From CAG-873 sp910578365 (lineage in GTDB: Bacteria > Bacteroidota > Bacteroidia > Bacteroidales > Muribaculaceae): 64,000 nt of DNA. Under the pieces are notes generated by a model. It saw nothing but the letters and a program-made list of their open reading frames with translations. It made no database searches and was not told the DNA's origin. The stretch spans positions 2,666,001 to 2,730,000 of the forward strand of contig OX620685.1 of assembly GCA_951635545.1 (NCBI GenBank), given 5' to 3'. A program made the translations under genes and the position numbers. Positions 62,453-64,000 of this stretch are shown piece after piece; the first letter of the stretch is position 1, and each line of letters begins with the position of its first letter.

Positions 62453-63121
62453 TCAGGTAGTGGCGCGCGACAATTTGAAGCCGGCATATAGTCCGTCGTA
62501 CGATTCCAGCAGCTGCACCATTGACTGCACGGTACTGTTGCCCGAAAGCTGCGACACGGTCTTGATAATCTTTATCAGGCCCGAAACATCGAAGGTAAGG
62601 CTCAGTGTGTTCACAGCCAGAGTGGCTCGGGTGCTGATTTTGCCTATGTTGATTTTGTTGAACGCCTTGAAGTTAAAAATCAGGTAGCCATTCTCGCCTT
62701 TTTCGATTGTGCCTGTGAGAGTGCCGCGTTTGAGCTGAATGCTGAAATTGCCTTCTTTGTCGGCTGTGAACTGCAGGTTGGTGAGTCCGGCTTTCTGATA
62801 GTAGGGTTCGAGTTTCTGCTCTATGGTTGCCGAAGCGGCAGCTCCGCCAATTTTCTGCAGGGCGTTATCGCTGGCGAAGTCCACTGCCGGACTTACATAT
62901 TTCCATTCGCCTTCAAGTTGCGAGGGGTCTACGTCCTTGTCGGAAATAAGGTTGCCTACGATGCCGCCTATGATATTGCCGAGCTTGTTGTCATTGCCGT
63001 CGGATTCTGACGATGAGCCACCGCCAAAGAGCCCTTTGAGGTCGAATGCAGCGGCGCTGAGATTTGTCAGCGCAAGTGCTACGGCCAGAATGATAAAATG
63101 TCGTGATAAGGATAATTTCAT
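62453..63121 (-). CDS. Exported DUF4923-type (lipocalin-like) protein
   Basis: The 222-residue protein has a signal peptide (HFIILAVALALTNLSAAAF, cleavage near residue 25), then FDLKGLFGG and a Ser/Gly/Asp stretch, then a beta-rich domain with LEGEWKYVSPAVDFASDNAL and NLQFTADKEGNFSIQL. This arrangement is the Bacteroidales DUF4923 family, whose structure is lipocalin-like; ligand and function are unknown. It sits between a nucleotide-sugar epimerase gene (13 nt) and trkH (34 nt) on one strand, so it may be part of that transcript. Confidence 0.78.
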   Translation of the reverse strand: MKLSLSRHFIILAVALALTNLSAAAFDLKGLFGGGSSSESDGNDNKLGNIIGGIVGNLISDKDVDPSQLEGEWKYVSPAVDFASDNALQKIGGAAASATIEQKLEPYYQKAGLTNLQFTADKEGNFSIQLKRGTLTGTIEKGENGYLIFNFKAFNKINIGKISTRATLAVNTLSLTFDVSGLIKIIKTVSQLSGNSTVQSMVQLLESYDGLYAGFKLSRATT

Positions 63122-63134
63122 ATTTTTTCTATGT

Positions 63135-64000
63135 CTATGGAATGCAGGCTTCGTGAAGGTTGTATGCCGCGTTTTCGTCCTGGTCTTTGAGGCGTTTGTC
63201 TATTTGCTCGAATATAGAGTTGTTCGACTTGAATTCAGGCACGATGTGCTTCATTTCCTCTACAAGTTTCAGGCGGCTACCGTCGTCGACACACTGGCGG
63301 AGTCCTTTCAGGTGTTCAAGCACATCGTTGTACTCGTATATGCGCACTTTGGCAATCATAATCTTTTTGTGTCGGGTGGCAATGGTGGTTTCGCGGTCGT
63401 TGAGCAGCTCTTCGTACAGTTTCTCGCCGGGACGCAGACCGGTTTCTATAATCTGTATATCCACATCTGGTCGCAGGCCGGCGAGTTTAATCATGCGCCG
63501 GGCGAGGTCGTAGATTTTTACGGGCTGACCCATGTCGAAGATGTATATCTCTCCGCCGTTGCCCATGCAGCCGGCTTCAAGTACCAGCGAGCAGGCCTCG
63601 GGTATGGTCATAAAGTAGCGGATAATGTCTTTATGTGTCACAGTCAGAGGTCCGCCTTCTTCAATCTGGCGGCGGAACAGCGGAATTACCGAGCCGTTTG
63701 AGCCGAGTACGTTGCCGAATCGGGTGGTGATGAACTGAGTTGAGCGACCGTCGACGTTTTTGCGCAGGTGGTAGAAGAGCGACTGCACGTATATTTCGGC
63801 GATGCGCTTCGACGCGCCCATCACATTGGTGGGATTCACAGCCTTGTCGGTGCTCACCATCACAAATTTCTCGACATTGTATTTCACCGAGAGGTCGGCT
63901 ATGTTTTTGGTGCCGAACACATTGGTCAGGACAGCCTCGCACGGGTTGCGCTCCATCATGGGCACATGCTTGTAGGCAGCCGCGTGGAATACATAGCGTG
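63135..64000 (-). CDS. CapD/FlaA1-type nucleoside-diphosphate-sugar epimerase/dehydratase, C-terminal part (cut by window end)
   Basis: The frame is open to the window edge and reads RYVFHAAAYKHVPMM before the first internal Met at 63965, so that ATG is not the start. The short-chain dehydrogenase core shows VMVSTDKAVNPTNVMGASKR (the S-T-D-K segment and the modified YxxxK as MxxxK), RFGNVLGSNGSVIPLF and RPGEKLYEEL. This is the polysaccharide-biosynthesis branch with inverting 4,6-dehydratase activity (capsule CapD, FlaA1, WbpM C-terminal domain). If large, the missing N-terminal part would have membrane helices. It probably makes precursors for capsule or O-antigen. Confidence 0.88.
   Translation of the reverse strand, partial: RYVFHAAAYKHVPMMERNPCEAVLTNVFGTKNIADLSVKYNVEKFVMVSTDKAVNPTNVMGASKRIAEIYVQSLFYHLRKNVDGRSTQFITTRFGNVLGSNGSVIPLFRRQIEEGGPLTVTHKDIIRYFMTIPEACSLVLEAGCMGNGGEIYIFDMGQPVKIYDLARRMIKLAGLRPDVDIQIIETGLRPGEKLYEELLNDRETTIATRHKKIMIAKVRIYEYNDVLEHLKGLRQCVDDGSRLKLVEEMKHIVPEFKSNNSIFEQIDKRLKDQDENAAYNLHEACIP

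Overview
The window looks like the chromosome of a gut-type Bacteroidales, plausibly a Muribaculaceae relative. The sequence supports the order through a complete Bat (aerotolerance) operon, a disrupted secreted protein with a type IX secretion-like C-terminus, a SusD-less TonB-dependent receptor, and many promoters with the Bacteroidetes -7 element TAnnTTTG, several with TTTG 19-20 nt upstream. Family-level placement is inference. No rRNA, tRNA or CRISPR array was seen.

Layout. 1-2.1 kb: end of a MATE exporter, thioredoxin, purT. 2.1-10.6 kb: transposon-damaged zone. An ISAs1-type element sits upstream of purT, an IS1634-type element sits in its right end flanked by a ~150-bp direct duplication, and a second ISAs1-type element splits what was a 1148-residue secreted protein. 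10.7-18.3 kb: cell-wall and translation genes (alpha/beta hydrolase, membrane-anchored MurF-like ligase and Ddl in an overlapping operon; then glnS, a TPR protein and a trmN6-type methyltransferase). 18.4-29.1 kb, minus strand: MoxR ATPase, DUF58 protein, a BatD-like membrane protein, BatA-E and class III fructose bisphosphatase as one operon. 29.2-35.4 kb: htpG, an M48 protease, a small membrane protein, clpC. 35.7-39.6 kb: gyrA and a TPR protein, closed by a terminator into which a degenerate group II intron has inserted.

41.2-53.2 kb is a phosphate-acquisition island: porin, PhoU-like protein, Pit-type phosphate transporter, then an overlapping response regulator / histidine kinase / methylglyoxal synthase operon, and divergently a TonB receptor with a secreted purple-acid-type phosphatase. 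Three promoters here carry TTA(A) half-sites repeated with an 11-bp period, a candidate Pho box. Two nested MITEs separate the transporter from mgsA, and an IS5-family element splits the shared regulator/receptor intergenic region.

53.3-57.9 kb is an acquired, AT-rich resistance cassette (MATE exporter plus Vat/CatB-type acetyltransferase) with a canonical promoter and a long structured leader. It is bracketed by two broken copies of the same response-regulator gene that share an identical 28-nt insertion, and an IS982 element cuts the second copy. 58-64 kb returns to housekeeping genes: apbE, a DJ-1 family protein, trkA/trkH, a DUF4923-type protein, and the end of a CapD/FlaA1-type nucleotide-sugar epimerase.
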